Origin: Hemicordylus capensis
Lineage: Eukaryota; Chordata; Lepidosauria; Squamata; Cordylidae
Reading direction: 5' to 3'
DNA length: 64,000 nucleotides
Assembly (NCBI RefSeq): GCF_027244095.1
Contig: NC_069658.1
Location: forward strand, 262,888,687-262,952,686
Shown here: in pieces, positions 39,340-53,600 of the stretch
Layout: every line of letters begins with the position of its first letter
How positions within the stretch are numbered: the first letter of the stretch is position 1
Translations under genes and position numbers: made by a program
Notes under the pieces: generated by a model
What the model saw: only the letters and a program-made list of their open reading frames with translations
What the model was told of the DNA's origin: nothing
Databases searched by the model: none

Positions 39340-41000
39340 CTATTTCATTCAACAAAAGGAAAAATACAATCAGGAGTGGCTAGTATACTCTTCAACAACT
39401 GGTTATGTTGGCTGCTTTGTCTACAAGATCTTCTCAACACCAACAGCCACTCTGGCTAGTAATGGGTTTAGTGACTGGTGAAACTTCATTAGAATTCAAA
39501 ATCATGAGAACTCTGACGATCAGAGAACAGTTTTGCTTTCCTATTTGATAAGGCAATGAGGGTTAACCTTGGATGCATATCTGGTAGAACAGATGAAAAA
39601 GGAGCAAGAGTACTGGAAAGATGTTCCTGACTGTGTTATTGCAGTTGTGTGCACATTAGCAGAATGTGGATTAGCTTTTAGAGGGTAATGAAAAGTTTGG
39701 CTCTCAACAACACGGAAACTTTCTTGGCTTGATAGAACTCACTGCTAAGTTTCATCCACTTCTTGCTAGCCATATAAAACATTATGGAAGCAATGGATGT
39801 GGAAAGAACATAAGAACAGCCCTGCTGGATCAGGCCCAAGGCCAATCTAGTCCAGCATCCTGTTTCTCACAGTGGCCCACCAGATGCCGCTTCAAGCCAC
39901 AGGCAGGAGTTGAGGGCAAGTCCTCTCTCCTGCTGTTACTCCCCTGCAACTGGTACTCAGAGGCATCCTGCCTTTGAGGCTGGAGGTGGCCTCATATTTG
40001 TCTGTGAAGACAAGACAAGGAAACATATTTGTCTGTGAAGAACTTATCCAGGTTATGGATAAAAAGGTAAGATAATCAATTTTGGAGGATTTGCAAAAAG
40101 CAGGCTTCTTCAGTTTGTCTGACTCTACACCAGACCTTTTATATGTTGATCAATTGACTGTTGTAAAATATGTATCTCCTAAAGATAGTTTTCCCATTTA
40201 ACACCTTCTAACTTTCCTCGAATTAGAAAATCATAATGGTGAAAGTATCACCAATTTGGTGCTCGATTATACTATTCTATGCAAAGATTATAAAACTGAT
40301 TTCAGCAAGTGTAGAGGACAGTCATATGATGATGATGCTAACATGGCAGGAAGGTATAAACGCATGTAGCAAAAACTTCTAGGAAAAAACCAATCTATGA
40401 TAGTGATGTACCTGATACTGATGGAAGGCTTTCTCTAAGAAACCAGTTTTCAAGTGAAGTCCTTTATTCCTATGATGGATGTACTTGAAACCAACTTGAA
40501 GAAAAGAGCAATCATATATGAAAACGTTGCACAAAATTTTTCTTTTTAATTGATTTAGATGTCATAGAAAACCAGTTGTGTGAAAGAATATCTTTCTGTT
40601 GTTCATTGCCTAGGTCTTTGGAGGAGGTGGTATATAAGAAATTTCAATAAATAAATATCCTGATGATGTCAATGTTCAACCCCTGTTGGGGATGTAAAGC
40701 ACTTCCATGGTTATATCAAGCAGAATTATCCAAATAAAGGACATTTCTGCCATCAGGACCTGTATCAAGTCATCATCAAAGATATAATTCAGTCACCTTT
40801 CCCAAATGTAGAAGCAATATAGTGGATCATTTTGAGTGTAATGCTAACACACTGCTCAGGTCATTTTCACAGCTGAAAAAAGATCGAGAATGAACCGTGG
40901 ACAACATTGCTACAAGAACGGCTTCCTGCAGAAAGCATTATGTGCATAGAAAGTGATAAACTTTGTAACCCCTTAATTGATATCTTAAATGACGTTGCTT
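39340..41000 (+). pseudogene. decayed hAT transposase relic (ZMYM1-like type)
   Basis: The plus strand preserves successive blocks of a TTF-type zinc finger plus hAT transposase: STTGYVGCFVYKIFST, EEQ-like QMKKEQEYWKDV, CTLAECGLAFRG, QQHGNFLGLIELTAKFHPLL, DSTPDLLYVDQLTVVKYVSP and FSKCRGQSYDDDANM. Many stops, frame changes and a repeat insertion (39808-39995) break it. It is a dead DNA-transposon gene, or a processed relic of one, with no domestication evident. Confidence 0.8.
39808..39995 (+). repeat. sauropsid interspersed repeat (CAGCCCTGCTGGATCAGGCC family)
   Basis: The landmark AACAGCCCTGCTGGATCAGG is followed by CAGTGGCCCACCAGATGCC and TCTCTCCTGCTGTTACTCCC. It is inserted inside the hAT transposase relic, so it is younger than the death or arrival of that gene. 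Confidence 0.75.
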
Positions 41001-41069
41001 TCCAAAAATCATGAAATAAAATGTTTTAAATTTTACATGAAATGCAAAGCAGATATAATGCAGGTTGTA

Positions 41070-41122
<53 letters not shown>
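41070..41122. repeat. (CA)n microsatellite
   Basis: About 26 uninterrupted CA units lie at the end of the hAT relic. Confidence 0.95.
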
Positions 41123-41125
<3 letters not shown>

Positions 41126-41302
41126 AGTAATGCTGAACTGTGTAACCACTCTTGCATTTTTGTACTTCAGCATCTCTGAAAATTTTTAAGTAAGAAATCA
41201 TAATGTAGTTTGTTGAAGGTATTTCTAATGCAAATAGGCTTATTGCAAGATTATTAGTTTTTCATTCCATCTTTGCCAGATATATATGAACAAAATCAAA
41301 CC

Positions 41303-41317
41303 TTTATTATTTTTATT
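41303..41317 (-). terminator. candidate poly(A) signal of the MROH-type gene
   Basis: Two overlapping-spaced AATAAA hexamers (TTTATT on the plus strand) lie about 150 nt past the stop at 41463, a normal 3' UTR distance. Confidence 0.5.
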
Positions 41318-41462
41318 TTTATTATCCTTTTTGTTAGAATGTTGTTGTTTTTAATGCTCATGAGGCCTTATAGCTTAGGACCGCAGCATGTCTTAATCTG
41401 GGCCTTCTCCCTGTGGTTCTTAGCAAGGAACATTTTTTCTTCCTGCCTTCCCCAAGGCCCTT

Positions 41463-41623
41463 TCACTTCCTGGTCTCGCTTGCCGTGCTGCTTCTCCGGA
41501 CGGATGTGCTGGGGGTGATAGCAGGATTGACCCGATTCCCACAGTGTCTCAGGAATTCCTCTGTTGCCTCAAAAGCAATCTTGGCCACGGTAGGTTCATG
41601 GTCTGCCTGGAGCTCTTGGAGAG
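41463..41623 (-). CDS. MROH-type terminal exon with stop, 161 nt
   Basis: The acceptor is ACCAATTCAG. The exon reads LQELQADHEPTVAKIAFEA, then EEFLRHCGNRVNP, and ends in a Ser/Arg-rich tail before TGA at 41463. The first part is the most conserved-looking MROH C-terminal helix pair. Confidence 0.87.
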
Positions 41624-44600
41624 CTGAATTGGTAAGAAAGAACTGGTTTGCAGGTTGGCAGAAATGTGCCTTGGGCTGAGTGAAGGCACCTAGCCTAGTA
41701 TAGTCTGTTCTCATTACAAGGACAGAAGGAGCTGCCTAATATAGTCAGAACCATTGGCCTTCCTAGCCTGGAAGAGGTTTAGAAAATTAGTCATGGATTA
41801 CCACAGATTGCCAGCAGATGGCACCAAGAATATTAAGCAATATCCTTGTACGTAGTGTGGATTTCTCATTGTATTTATTGCCATAATTTGTGATGACGTT
41901 GGAATAGATCACTGTCTGGAAGAGCCCTTATTCAGCCGGGAATGTTATCTATATAAAGCAGATACTGAGCAAAGACTTGGAGAGACCAGATGTTCTTCTG
42001 AACTAAGAATTCTAGGGAGTCATGGAACTCCACGTCACATCTCCTTTGGCCCTAAGACACCTTCTTTTCAAGCCCATGTGGTTCAGAGGCTATTGAGGAG
42101 ATGGCTCACAATTCACTGTTTTGCTTTTGTAGAAAGTTATATTGTACTGGGCTTCTTTAAGGCCAGAATGGTAGGCTGACCATTGCTTTATAAGGGAACA
42201 TATTTATTAAATGATGCAGATAAATAAGTAAGTTTAAAAGTTGACTGGGATAAAATATAATTTATGTCAGCCAGGCCATTGTCTCTTGCATGCTCGGTTT
42301 TTGTTTCCTGAACAGCAGCTGGGGCAGGGTGTGATCCTATTCAGGACCATGGTAGGGTGGGGAGGTTAAGTCTTCTCTGTCCCCAGAGGAGTGTCAACTA
42401 TTTTGTTTAAAAAGGCATGCATAAAGTGCTAGCACCTCAGCTTCTGAAGTACAGATGCTTGCGTAGCGTGTGTGTGATTTCGCCAATCCCCCCTCCCCTT
42501 GAAGCGCTCTGTGAGACCTGCAAGTGGGTCACTGTGAGTCTTGCAACCCTCAGTGACCTACTTCTAGACTGCATAGAGAACATTTATGCTTTAGAAGTGG
42601 AGGTGCTGGTGGCCTTTTTCAGCTGCGCATGCACAGGGTTAGGATGCTGACCACTGCATTTATTTTAATGTTTCATTGTTTTAGTTTGTATGCTGGGCCG
42701 GAGCCTTGTTCTGAATAGCTTCTAAGTTTGACAAATAGGTAAGTAATAAGCAAACTCAACAAAAAAGCAACATATTCTCCAAAACCACACTTTGTAGCAG
42801 CCTGCTGCTGAAACAAAACAGTATTTGCTGCCCAGTGAAAGAGTCAGCATTCCCTTGGGAGCAGAGGATCTGTTCTTAACCTGGGGTGCCATGAGCAAAA
42901 AGACCCTGTCTGAAGAACTCAGCCACTGCACCTCAGACAACAGAGCAAACCACAAAAAGGCTCAGAAGAGGAATCAAGTTCCCAGGCATATTCCTATATG
43001 TCTTGTGCTATATTGTGAAGGACTGCGGTGTACACTAAACAAACTCCTGATTGACTATTGTGTTGGAAGTTGCAATGGTGGTGGGATATTCCCAGCCAGA
43101 AAGTAAAAGGTTAATTTAACCTCTAGAGGGGAAGAGATGGTGGGGGGCAGGGTTCATATGTAAATAGATTCTTTGCATATTTGCTTTTGTGCCAACCAGG
43201 CACAGATACAGCAGACAAAGACTCACAGGCAGACTCTTCTCTCCATCCAAAACAGACATGTAACTCAGCTAAGGCTTTTCTTATTTTCAAGTTTCTAACA
43301 GTTATGAATTATGGTGCTGAGTGATTTCTTCAGAACTCAACACTGCTAACATACTCACCTATATAAATATCTTCAATTTCTTTTGTGGACAAATCAGACT
43401 TCATATACTGCGCACTGCATCCTAGATAGATCCACAGAAAATTCTCATTGCCTGAAATGCAATACTTTGTATTTCCAGCTAAAAAGGTGCATAAAATATG
43501 ACACTAAACCTTTCCATCTAAACATCAGGGATAGTCTTACAGTCTTCACAAGATTGTCAGTTAAATCCCAGTGAGGATGACAATCTGTAACCAGACGTGA
43601 GGGCATGTTCTCTAGGCTGCTGAAACCAGCAACCATGAGTGACCAGGATGTTTTTATAGGGGTCAAAGAATACCACCTGACCTGTTCTAGCCTACCAGTG
43701 TCAACAAGAGGTTTCCTTAATGACAGGGCTGGCCCATCTTCAGATCCCTTCTCTGGCCAGAGATGGGTAGTAACATGGGCTGAAAACCTGCCCCACGCCC
43801 TCTTAGTTTCTCGTGGAAGAGTCCACTGCAGGCTCACGTCCCATTATCAAGAGCTGTGTCTTTGATTACCTATCAAGATGGCTGCTGCCTCTCGGTGCGA
43901 AGAGAACCTGCTCTTGAGATATTCTAGCATCTGGGCTACCATTTCTGGCAACTTCTGTTTGTTTTTCCGCATCTAGAAAACAGGAAGGCAATCAATGTGA
44001 CTTTAATTAAATCCTACCTCTTCTGTAAGTTCCTAGTCTTCATAGTTGTTGACCAACACTTGAAAACATCTAGGTTATGTTTACTGACAGCTCAGAAACC
44101 AAAGCAGAAATTGTCAGTTTTGGTTTAAATAGGCTACAATCTTAAACATGCCTCCAGTGGGTAAGCCTCACTGAATGCAGGGTGTAAACAAGCATAGGAT
44201 TGTTCTATGAATCCATCTAAATGAATTTGCACCCCACTGTTCTAAATACAATTTATATCCAAAGTGGCTTACAATGCTCTAAAATGACACAAAACCAACA
44301 TTGAACATAGAACTCCTCCTTCTACAAATATTTATGTACTGCTTTTCAACAAAAGTCCCCAAAGCAGTTTACATAGAGAAATATAAATAAATAAATAAAT
44401 AAACAAACAAAATAAAATGGATCCCTGTCCCCGAAGGGCTCACAATCTAAAAAGAAACATAAGATAGACACCAGTCACAGCCACTGGAGGGATGCTGTGC
44501 TGTGATTGGATAGGGCCAGTTGCTCTCGCCCTGCTCAATAAAGAGAACCACCACTTTAAAAAGGTGTGTCTTTGCTCAGTTAGCAGGGGGTTTTAATTGT

Positions 44601-47600
44601 TAAGTCAGAGCAATTTTCAACAAGTAAAACTACAATTCAAAACATCCACAGTTATTTTAAAAAAAACCCTATACAATGTAACAGAATAAAACATTCTCAA
44701 AAGCAGTGAACCAGTTATCTTTGCTAAGTGTGCAAGGAGGTACCTTTTAAAGTCGTAGCAGCGGGAGAGCAACTGTCTCAGCTCAGCCCAGCATAACATC
44801 CCTCTCAGCAGCTGTTGGTGTGTGTGTTTTAGGGAGGAGAGCTGGTTTTGTGGTAGCAAGGATGACTTGTCCCCTTAGCTAAGCAGAGTCCACCCTGGTT
44901 GCATATGAATGGGAGACTAAACGTGTGAGCACTGTAAGATATTCCCCTTAAGGGATGGAGCCGCTCTGGGAAGAACATCTAGGTTCCAAGTTCCCTCCCT
45001 GGCATCTCCAAGATACGGCTGAGAGAATTTCCTGCCTGCAACCTTGGAGAAGCCACTGCCAGTCTGGGTAGACAATACTGAGCTAGATGAACCTATGATC
45101 TGACTCAGTATATGGTAGCTTCCTATGTTCCTCGATCGTAAGCCCCTTTGGGATGGGAATCAACTTCTCACTCCTTTTGCTATGTAAACCACTTTGAGAA
45201 CTTAAAAAAAACCCTGGTTTATACAAATATTCTTAATAATAATATTAAAGCATTAAATGTCAATCACCTGCTTAAGTGGCTTTTAGCAACAGCCTAAACA
45301 TGGGAAGAGAGGGAACCTGATGAGGCCATTGGCCAAAAATCACTAATTGCCCAGAGAGGCCATTAGTGCTTTTTGCATCACTACCAAAAATGCCATGTTT
45401 CTCATGCCCACCTGCCTATCTGCAATGTATCTCTACATTTAGATAGATTAGGGCCAGACTAGATGTGACATGGGAGCTCTGTGTGTGTTTGTTTTAATTT
45501 TGTTAATCATTTTTAAATTTATAGATCATCTTTCACTATCAGCTTCAACATGATGTACAACCTAAAATGTACAATTATATAAAAGCAAGAAAAATAAATA
45601 GAAGACAATGCAAAATAAAAACTAAATGCTCCATCAGTAGCATCTAAACATGTAAGGTGAATTCTCCAGTTACAACCAGCCCTACTCTCCAAAGGCCCAG
45701 TAAAAAGCACTGGCTGACATCGTGACTAAATTACTAAACAGTACTACTCAGGAATTACTCTAAAATACTACTAAATTTCAATAGGACTTCCTCTAGGAAA
45801 TTTAGATGACAGCCGCTGTCTTCAGCAGTCAGCAGAAGACCAGAAGTATAAGGAGAGAATGGACATTCCCAGGAAGTTTTTCACACCCACCTTTAAGGTC
45901 GCATCTTCTTTGGAATGGAGGTGTGCATTTACATATCTACCAAATTTACCGCAAAGTCATACACAATTCGGGTTTTTCATTGCACGTTAGAGTGTAGCCT
46001 GATTTATACTGGGCTAAAATAATCCACTTTTTGCATCCATTTTGGGGGGCAACTTCGCACTTGCAGTAAAGCCTTGCTGTCTGGGAAAGATCCTGGTGGA
46101 GAGCTCCATAATCTGGGGCATTCAGTGAGAAGGCCCTGCATGATGTGTGCAGCCACCAAGCTTCAGCTGGCACAGGCACATAGAGCAGGGCCCCCCAAAA
46201 GACCCCGAAGGCTGGGTAGACTCAATTGGGAGCAGGTGGTCCTTCAGAGAGGCTGTTCAGGGCTTTAAAGGTAATAACCACCACACTGAAAAGGACCAAG
46301 AAGCAAACTGACAGCCAGTGAAGCTGTATGGCACCCAATATCAGCCTAGCTTCTGCATTTTGCACAAACTGCAGCTTCTGAATGGCTTTAGACATCATGT
46401 GGAACCACAGTTTATTTTGATTAATGTTTATTTAACAAAACTGGACAGATATCACCAAATCTTGGTTTGTTTTGCTTTGTTGTGGTTTGTTTGGATCCTA
46501 CCCCTTCTTCACTCCCATGATTTAGGCTTGGCTCTCTCTATGCAAGAGCAGCTACTGAAATAAACCAAAATTAAATCATAATTGTGCTTTCAGACATCAT
46601 GCAAGAGCATGGTAAGGATAAAAAAAATAACTTCAAACCTTGAGTCCAGATTGTTGTTTCACTGCCTGAAATCAACCACAGTTTGCTGCTGGTACAGGTT
46701 CAGAGATACAAACTAACCACACAGACAAAATAAACCATGGTTCTGAGTGATGTCCAAGCTCGCTCCCTTAGTAATAGTGAACATTATGAGGAGAATCCAA
46801 ATAAGTCGATTTTGGGAGATGGCCAGGGCACACCAGAGAGAGGAGGCTAAGACTATTTGTGTTGCCCCCAGAGGAGTGCATATAGGGCCTCCAAGTCCCT
46901 CTGCAGTCATGCTAGACAGAATGAGGTGGTTACCACACACAATACCATAGACTGGTCACAGCTACTGACAAAGGAGCCGGGGAAAAAAATAGAAACAGGA
47001 GTCCAAACCTGTTGCAAACCAGAGTCTCATAGGAGGGGAGCTATGTGATCTCTCTTGACGAATGTGCCACATTAAGGGGTTACTATGTTCCCATCTGGAC
47101 TGAACAAGAACCATATAGTCCAGCATGGTCTTACTCACAAAGTACTTGCAGATGTTTCCATATGTATAGAAGAGATTGGCACTGGGATCGATGTTTATGA
47201 CATCTTTGGGCACATCTCCCCAGTTCATGTAGCTGATGCAGGTGGCAAAGGCATCCTTGGAGAACTGGATGATGAAATGAGAGACAGAGAGGTTAGCCAG
47301 GCTATGAGGCTACTTCTTAGAACAATGGCTCAGAAAAGACAATAGGGGCAACTCCAGACATGATTCTTAGGAAGTATGATGTGAGGAAGTTTCGGTGCTC
47401 AGGCAGATGGAGAAACTGGTGGAGGAGTACTGGGCATTGGCCAAGAGATGTCTGGCATGTGGGCCCAGGGAAGGTGGTTGGGCATCAAGGCCGTGTTTCA
47501 CTATGATGTGGAAGCAGCTATCAGTGGCTACTGAGAGGCAGACCCAGTGGTGAGCAGCCATTTATTAATGGCTGCTTTTCTACTTCTACTGGAACAATAC

Positions 47601-50600
47601 ACTAAATAGCTTACAAAGAAGCAAAAATAAGAACATAAAACAAGGAACAAGCAGGAGCAATGAACAAACAGTATCTTAAGAGAGAGGATCAATAAATTCA
47701 GACACGGCTGAAATTGTGTACTCTCAAAAGCTCAGCCAAATCTGGAGGACTGGGGTGGGGGGGAAGGGGATTGTAGCATTATATAGGGTCCTTTGTGGAA
47801 AAAATGGAAATAACATTGTTGGGATGGACAGGATTTTAATGCAGGGGTTCTCAAAGCCATTGTGGCTGGGGATAAGGGGAGTTGCAGTCCAACAACATCT
47901 GGGGACCCAAGTTTGAAAACCCTTACATTAGTACAACCCTGATGGATCAGGCCCAAGGCCCATCCAGTTCGGCATCCCATTTTCCACAGTGGCCCACCAG
48001 ATGCCTCTATAAAACCCACAGTCAAGAGGTGAGGGCATGCCCTCTCTCCTGCTGTTGTCCCCCCTGCAACTGGTATTCAGAGGCATCTTTCTTCTGAGGC
48101 TGAAGGAGGCCTATAGCCCTCCGACTAGTAGCCACTGATAGCTCTGTCCTCTATGAATTTGTCTAAGCCCCTCTTAAAGCCATCCAGGCTGGTGGCTGCC
48201 ACCACATCCTTTGGCAGAGAATTCCATAGGTTAGTTATGCATTGTGTGAAGAAGTTATCCCTTTTGTCGGTCCTAAATTTCCTGGCAATCAGTTTCATAA
48301 GTAAATAGTAGAATCAAGAGTTGACAGAAATCAAAGACTCCTCTGTGTGTGTGTGTGTGTGCGCGCGCACACACACGTGTATATGAGAAGCTGTCTTATA
48401 TGTAGCCATATAGCCCAGCTTTGTCTCCTCTAATGGGCAGAAGCTCTCCAGGGTGTCAGACAGAGGTCTTTCCTTTTCAAACTAGAGACAACGGGGATTG
48501 AACTTGAGACCTTCTTCATACAAAGCAGGTGCCCTGCTTGTGAGCCATGGCCCTTCCTCTAGATCAGGGATTCTCAACGTTGGGTCCCCAGATGTTACTG
48601 GACTTCAACTCCCATAATCCCCAGGCCTAGTGGACTTTGGCTGGGGATTATGGGAGTTGAAGTCCAATAACATCTGGGGACCCAACATTGAGAATCCCTG
48701 CTCTAGATCAAGACAACTTTCTCCAAAACAAGGTCATCTCCAAGCTGTTCTCATATAAACCCCTGCAATCCAAATCACAGTATATGTGCAGTACAAATAT
48801 ATCAGGATGGCTCCAGCAAGAGATCCAGCGCACAGGGAAAAGGGAAACTACAGGATCTTTAACTAGTCTTATCTGGAGTTCCAATCCAAAATTCCAATCC
48901 AAACCACAATATACAATATTTGCAGTGCAAATACATCAAGAGTCGTCTTGATCTAGAAAGAAGTTCCTGAAAAATTGTGATTACGCAGACTCTAAGTATG
49001 ATCAAAGCCTGCCCATCCATAGTCATTGTACATACTACCTGACCTGGAAACTCCTTCTTCATGACTGTTCTCTGTGCCCTGCTATAAATAGGGCTGAGCT
49101 GAAGAATTACCCAACAGAAACACTGGGGATGAAATTGAGGGTTTGTTTAGTATGCAACTCCCCGCAAACTAATTTACCTTCCAATCTGTGGCTGTTCACA
49201 GCTACCAATGATCACTGCCGTTTTGCTGGGAGATTAGAAAAGTTACATTGTTGTGAGGGCAACGGGGAAATGCTTTGCTGTCTACTGCTGCTGTACTAGG
49301 GGTGTGCAGACACGTTCAAATCCGAACCGGTTCAATATCAAACTGGTTCAGTTTGAAGGTTCGGGTTCGGTTTGACTCCGGGCCAAACAATGCCCCCCCC
49401 CACAGCCCAGTTCAGGGCTTCGTCAAACATTTTTGAGGGAATTTCCCCCTCTTTTTTTACCCCCTCCAGAGGGCTTCTCCAAGGTGGCAGCAGGGTGTGT
49501 GTGTGTGTGTGTCTGTGGAGGTTCCCCTCCCACCACCAGCCTTCCTTTTTGTAAGAATCACCCAGTTCGGGCATCTTTGGTCCTTTCCAGGCCTATTCCC
49601 TGGCACGGTGGCCATTTTGGATGGGTCATGACCCAGGCCATGCAAGGTCCCACTGTGCAGGCACGGCGGCCTCCAAAATGGCCCCCGCGCCAGGAAAGGG
49701 CCGATTACACCCAAACTGATTCTTACAAAAAAGAAGGCCGGTTGGGGGTGGGGAACCTCCACAGACCTCCCTGCCACCTTGGAGAAGTCCCCAGAGGGCG
49801 TAAGTTAAAAGAAAAAAAGAAGACCCTCTCCCATATGTTTGAACTTCTTCGAGCCAAACCAGGGGTGGGGTTGAAAGGGGCCAAAACCAAACTGCCCAGT
49901 GCAGTTCGGGTTAAGTTTGAACTCGGAACGAATCAGGCCAGATGGTTTTGTGCACACCCCTACTATGCAGCACAGAACAAGATGACAAAAAAACATCTCC
50001 ACATTGCCTAGGCAACCAGATGACTCTCCAAATCTTCTGAGCTGCAGAATGGTGCTGGAAGACCCAAATGCCAGTGATTGTTATGGCTGCGAATGGCCAT
50101 GGAAGAAACACATTTGAAGGTAAACTAGTTGGTGCAGGGAGCGAGTTCACTGAGCAGACCAGATGACATGCAGATGATGTGTAGAGAAGCCCTTAGAATG
50201 TCAATTCACTTCTCTGGTCCAAGGGTCCATCAGCTGAATTAAGAGGGGAACAAATGCTTTGGAAACTTCTTCCTTCAGGCTTTGTTTGGAGCTGTTTTTA
50301 ACCCCCTTCAATAGCATCCCAAAAAGACCAATGGCGGAGCCTCGCAATTCATTGTCTTCCTGAGGAAGAAGTGAGAGGGAGAGAGAGAGGAGAATGTCAG
50401 TCAAGTTTTGCAGGCTGTCAGAGTTTTCAGTTAAATAAACACTTAGCATTTTTTCATGCTAGCATAGAAGCAAAACATGGCATTGAAATTTTTTTGTAGG
50501 AGTAGCAAAATAGATTAGATTAGATTAGATTAGATTAGATTATAGATGAGATGAGATGAGATGCTCTGTTCCTCCCAGGTTCTGATTGTACAAGGGCACA

Positions 50601-53600
50601 AGCCAGATCTGTGGTTGTTTCCACACTCGAGCCCTATAGTGTTGCTTTTCCCAAACTGGTTAGAAACAGAATCATAACATAACTTTTAAATAGAGATGTA
50701 GTATATTTATATTTAAATTTAATATTTGTAATTTTTAATTGTGTATTGTTTTAATTAGAGAATGTCTTCTGAATGATCACCACTGCACGTTAAGGTCATC
50801 TGAGGAGGTCCATCTCCAGTTACCACCGATTCGTCTGGTGGCAACCCAGAGGCAGCTCTTCTCTGTAGCTGCTCCTGGGCTGTGGAATGCACTCCTGGCA
50901 GAAATCCGTAATTCAAGATCATTACTGTCCTTCAGGAGAGCCCTTAAGATCTATCTGTTTGGCCTGGCCTTCCAGGGTTTTAAATGACTGGAAAACTGTT
51001 TTAAAATTGTTTTAAATGATTGCCCTGGATCTCCAGGTTTTTTCGCTATTGAATTGTTTAATTGGTTTTATTTTGTTTTTATAATTCTGATTTTAACTGT
51101 TAACTTGTTTTAATTGTTTTTACTTTGTCGTAAACCGCCCTGAGCCATTTTGGAAGGGCGGTATATAAATTGAATGAATGAATGAATGAATGAATGAATA
51201 ATACTGTAAACTGCCTTGGGATTATTTTAATGAAAGGAGGTACAGAAATTAAACAATATACAAAGATTTCACACAGCAGAACATAGATCTATATTATCCA
51301 AAAAATGCTCTTCCCCGTGGCCAAGTTCCTTCTACAGTGTCTACTCAAGTCAGCAGAGGGGAATTTCCAATGCTAATTAAAAGCTTCCTATTAGCCAATT
51401 TATTGCTTCGTGTTGGATCTCAGCTGGGGAATTCATAATGAATAGCCTTTTAATTGCTCCAGTGGCAATTTCTGTTCCCACGGGGAGGAACCTTTAATTC
51501 CTGGTTTCCTTGCATTATATTTCCCTTTTTCTTTTAACAGTATACTAATGCTACAGTTGGACCTCATTATCCACAGGGGTTCTAGTCTGCCCTACAACCA
51601 TGGATAAAGAAACCACAGATAACAAGGCATTGAGTGAATGGGAATTGGAGGGTTAAGTTCTTGGAAGGCAAAAAAAGGCAGAAAAAGAAAAGAAAAATGC
51701 AGAAATAGGTGCAAAGGAGGAACATACCATGCTCTCCAACTGCCCAGCAATGCCCACCCCCAGTACCCAATTTGGCCAATTTCCCACACACAAAAAATCA
51801 CAGATTTTTTTAATTTAACAAATGAGTCACAAAATGGCTCCTTTCATCAAAATGGTGGCCAGAAATGACCTCAGAGGTCATTTCCAGCCACCTAGGAACC
51901 ACAGACACATGGATTTTTAACTCTTTGTTTAACTGCATATACCAAGGTCGGGTTTCCATTGCCTAGCCACAGATAAGTGAAACTATGGTTGTCGGAACTG
52001 CGTGTGATGAGGTCTACCTCTATTTCATTATAAGAATGAAAAGAAAAATGAGAGGCGATGAATAATTAAATGTGCCTCCTGCAGGAATAGAAATTGATTC
52101 TGGGCAATTAAAAAAGGCTTTTCAAGGGGCATCTAAGAGATTTATCTTCACCATGCCTCAGCCAAGATCAGCAGGAAGCAACAAAGTGGATTGAAACTGC
52201 AAAGAAGCAGCTTTCAGTTTAAGTCAAGGAACCCTGAAACAGCTCCATAGTGCTTTGTCCAAAACAGAGAGGATAGTGCTGCAGTGTTGCAATGTACAGA
52301 AGTCACCACAGATCAGAGCTGAAAAAGCATAGAACAGCACAGAAAACACTGGACTGCAGCTATTTAATAAGGTTGTGTAGATTCTCCATAAAAAGTGAAT
52401 GAATAAAAGGATGGCAATGGCAGAGGAAAGGGCTCATGCTATTCACTCGGACAACACAGTCCACCAGCCATGTATGGTAGCCCATTAGGGGCTCAATACG
52501 ATATTGCTGCCACCCTGGGAGTGGAGTGCCACTGCCCAACATCCAGAATACCACAATACATGACTGTGTTCATTCTGCATCCCAGATGGATAGGCATACT
52601 CTCTGGGGAAATGGAACAGCTTTGCATGCTGATAGAAGCCTTGCCAAAGTGGCTACTCAGCATGGAAAAAAGCTCAATCCAGCATACTAATTGTTCTGGT
52701 TTTTTTACTTAATCCCAATGGATCATATCTGCAGAACAACAACAAATATTTATATACAGCTTTTCAACAAAAGATTCCAAAGCGGTTTATGTAGAGAAAT
52801 AATAAACAAATAAGATGGAACCCTGTCCCCAAAGGGCTCACAATCTAAAAAGAAACTTAAGATAGATACCAGCAACAGTCACTGGAGGTCCTGTGCTGGG
52901 GATGGATAGGCCCAATTACTCTCCCCCTGCTAAATAAAGAGTATCACCATGTTAAAAAGGTGCCTCTTTGCCCAGTTAGCAGGGTTTAGCTGCTTGCTTG
53001 CTTTAAGTTTGATGACTTACATCATTAAAGTACTGCAGGAGATGAGGGATGAGGGTCATCCCCACAGGTGCAAAATCCTCCGTCCCCAAGTGCCAGAACA
53101 AATTTCGGAAAGTCTTAATGGACTCTTTGGCAATGTTTTTGTCTGTATCTAAGCTGCAGGTCAGCAGGGGATTGACGAAGCGCTCCAGAGCTTCATCCTG
53201 AAGGAAGAAAAGATGCAAGCAATTAGATATGGTAGCTATTATAGAAAGCTAGGTTCATAAACAAAACACACAGTTACTTCGATCCTGCTGCTTTGAGCAG
53301 GAGGACAATTGGCATCTGCCAAGCATAGCAGGAGAATTACTCATGAGTAAACTTCTCAGATGGGGGTTGCTTTCCACGAAGTAGTTCAGTGGGGTGGGCT
53401 TGAGCCTTTCATACCTGGGAAGGTAACAGGGGGTGCAAGGCCATTCCACCTGCCTTGCCGGGACTCACCCACTGGCCCCTTTGCCTCCTGTGGAAACTCC
53501 GGCCCAGACAGGGAGCAGCCTGCCTGTCAGCAAATCTGTTGCCAGATTCCAGCTGGTTGGCTGCCAGCCTCCCAGACTGAACTGCACCACCTGTCGCTTG

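Noticed and set aside
47139-47264. Sugar-nucleotide pyrophosphorylase (UAP1-like) exon
   Set aside because: The LF..GNI..F pattern recalled UAP1, but strand, phase 0 borders and continuity with DPWTRE and MRKNKQK fit the MROH gene better.
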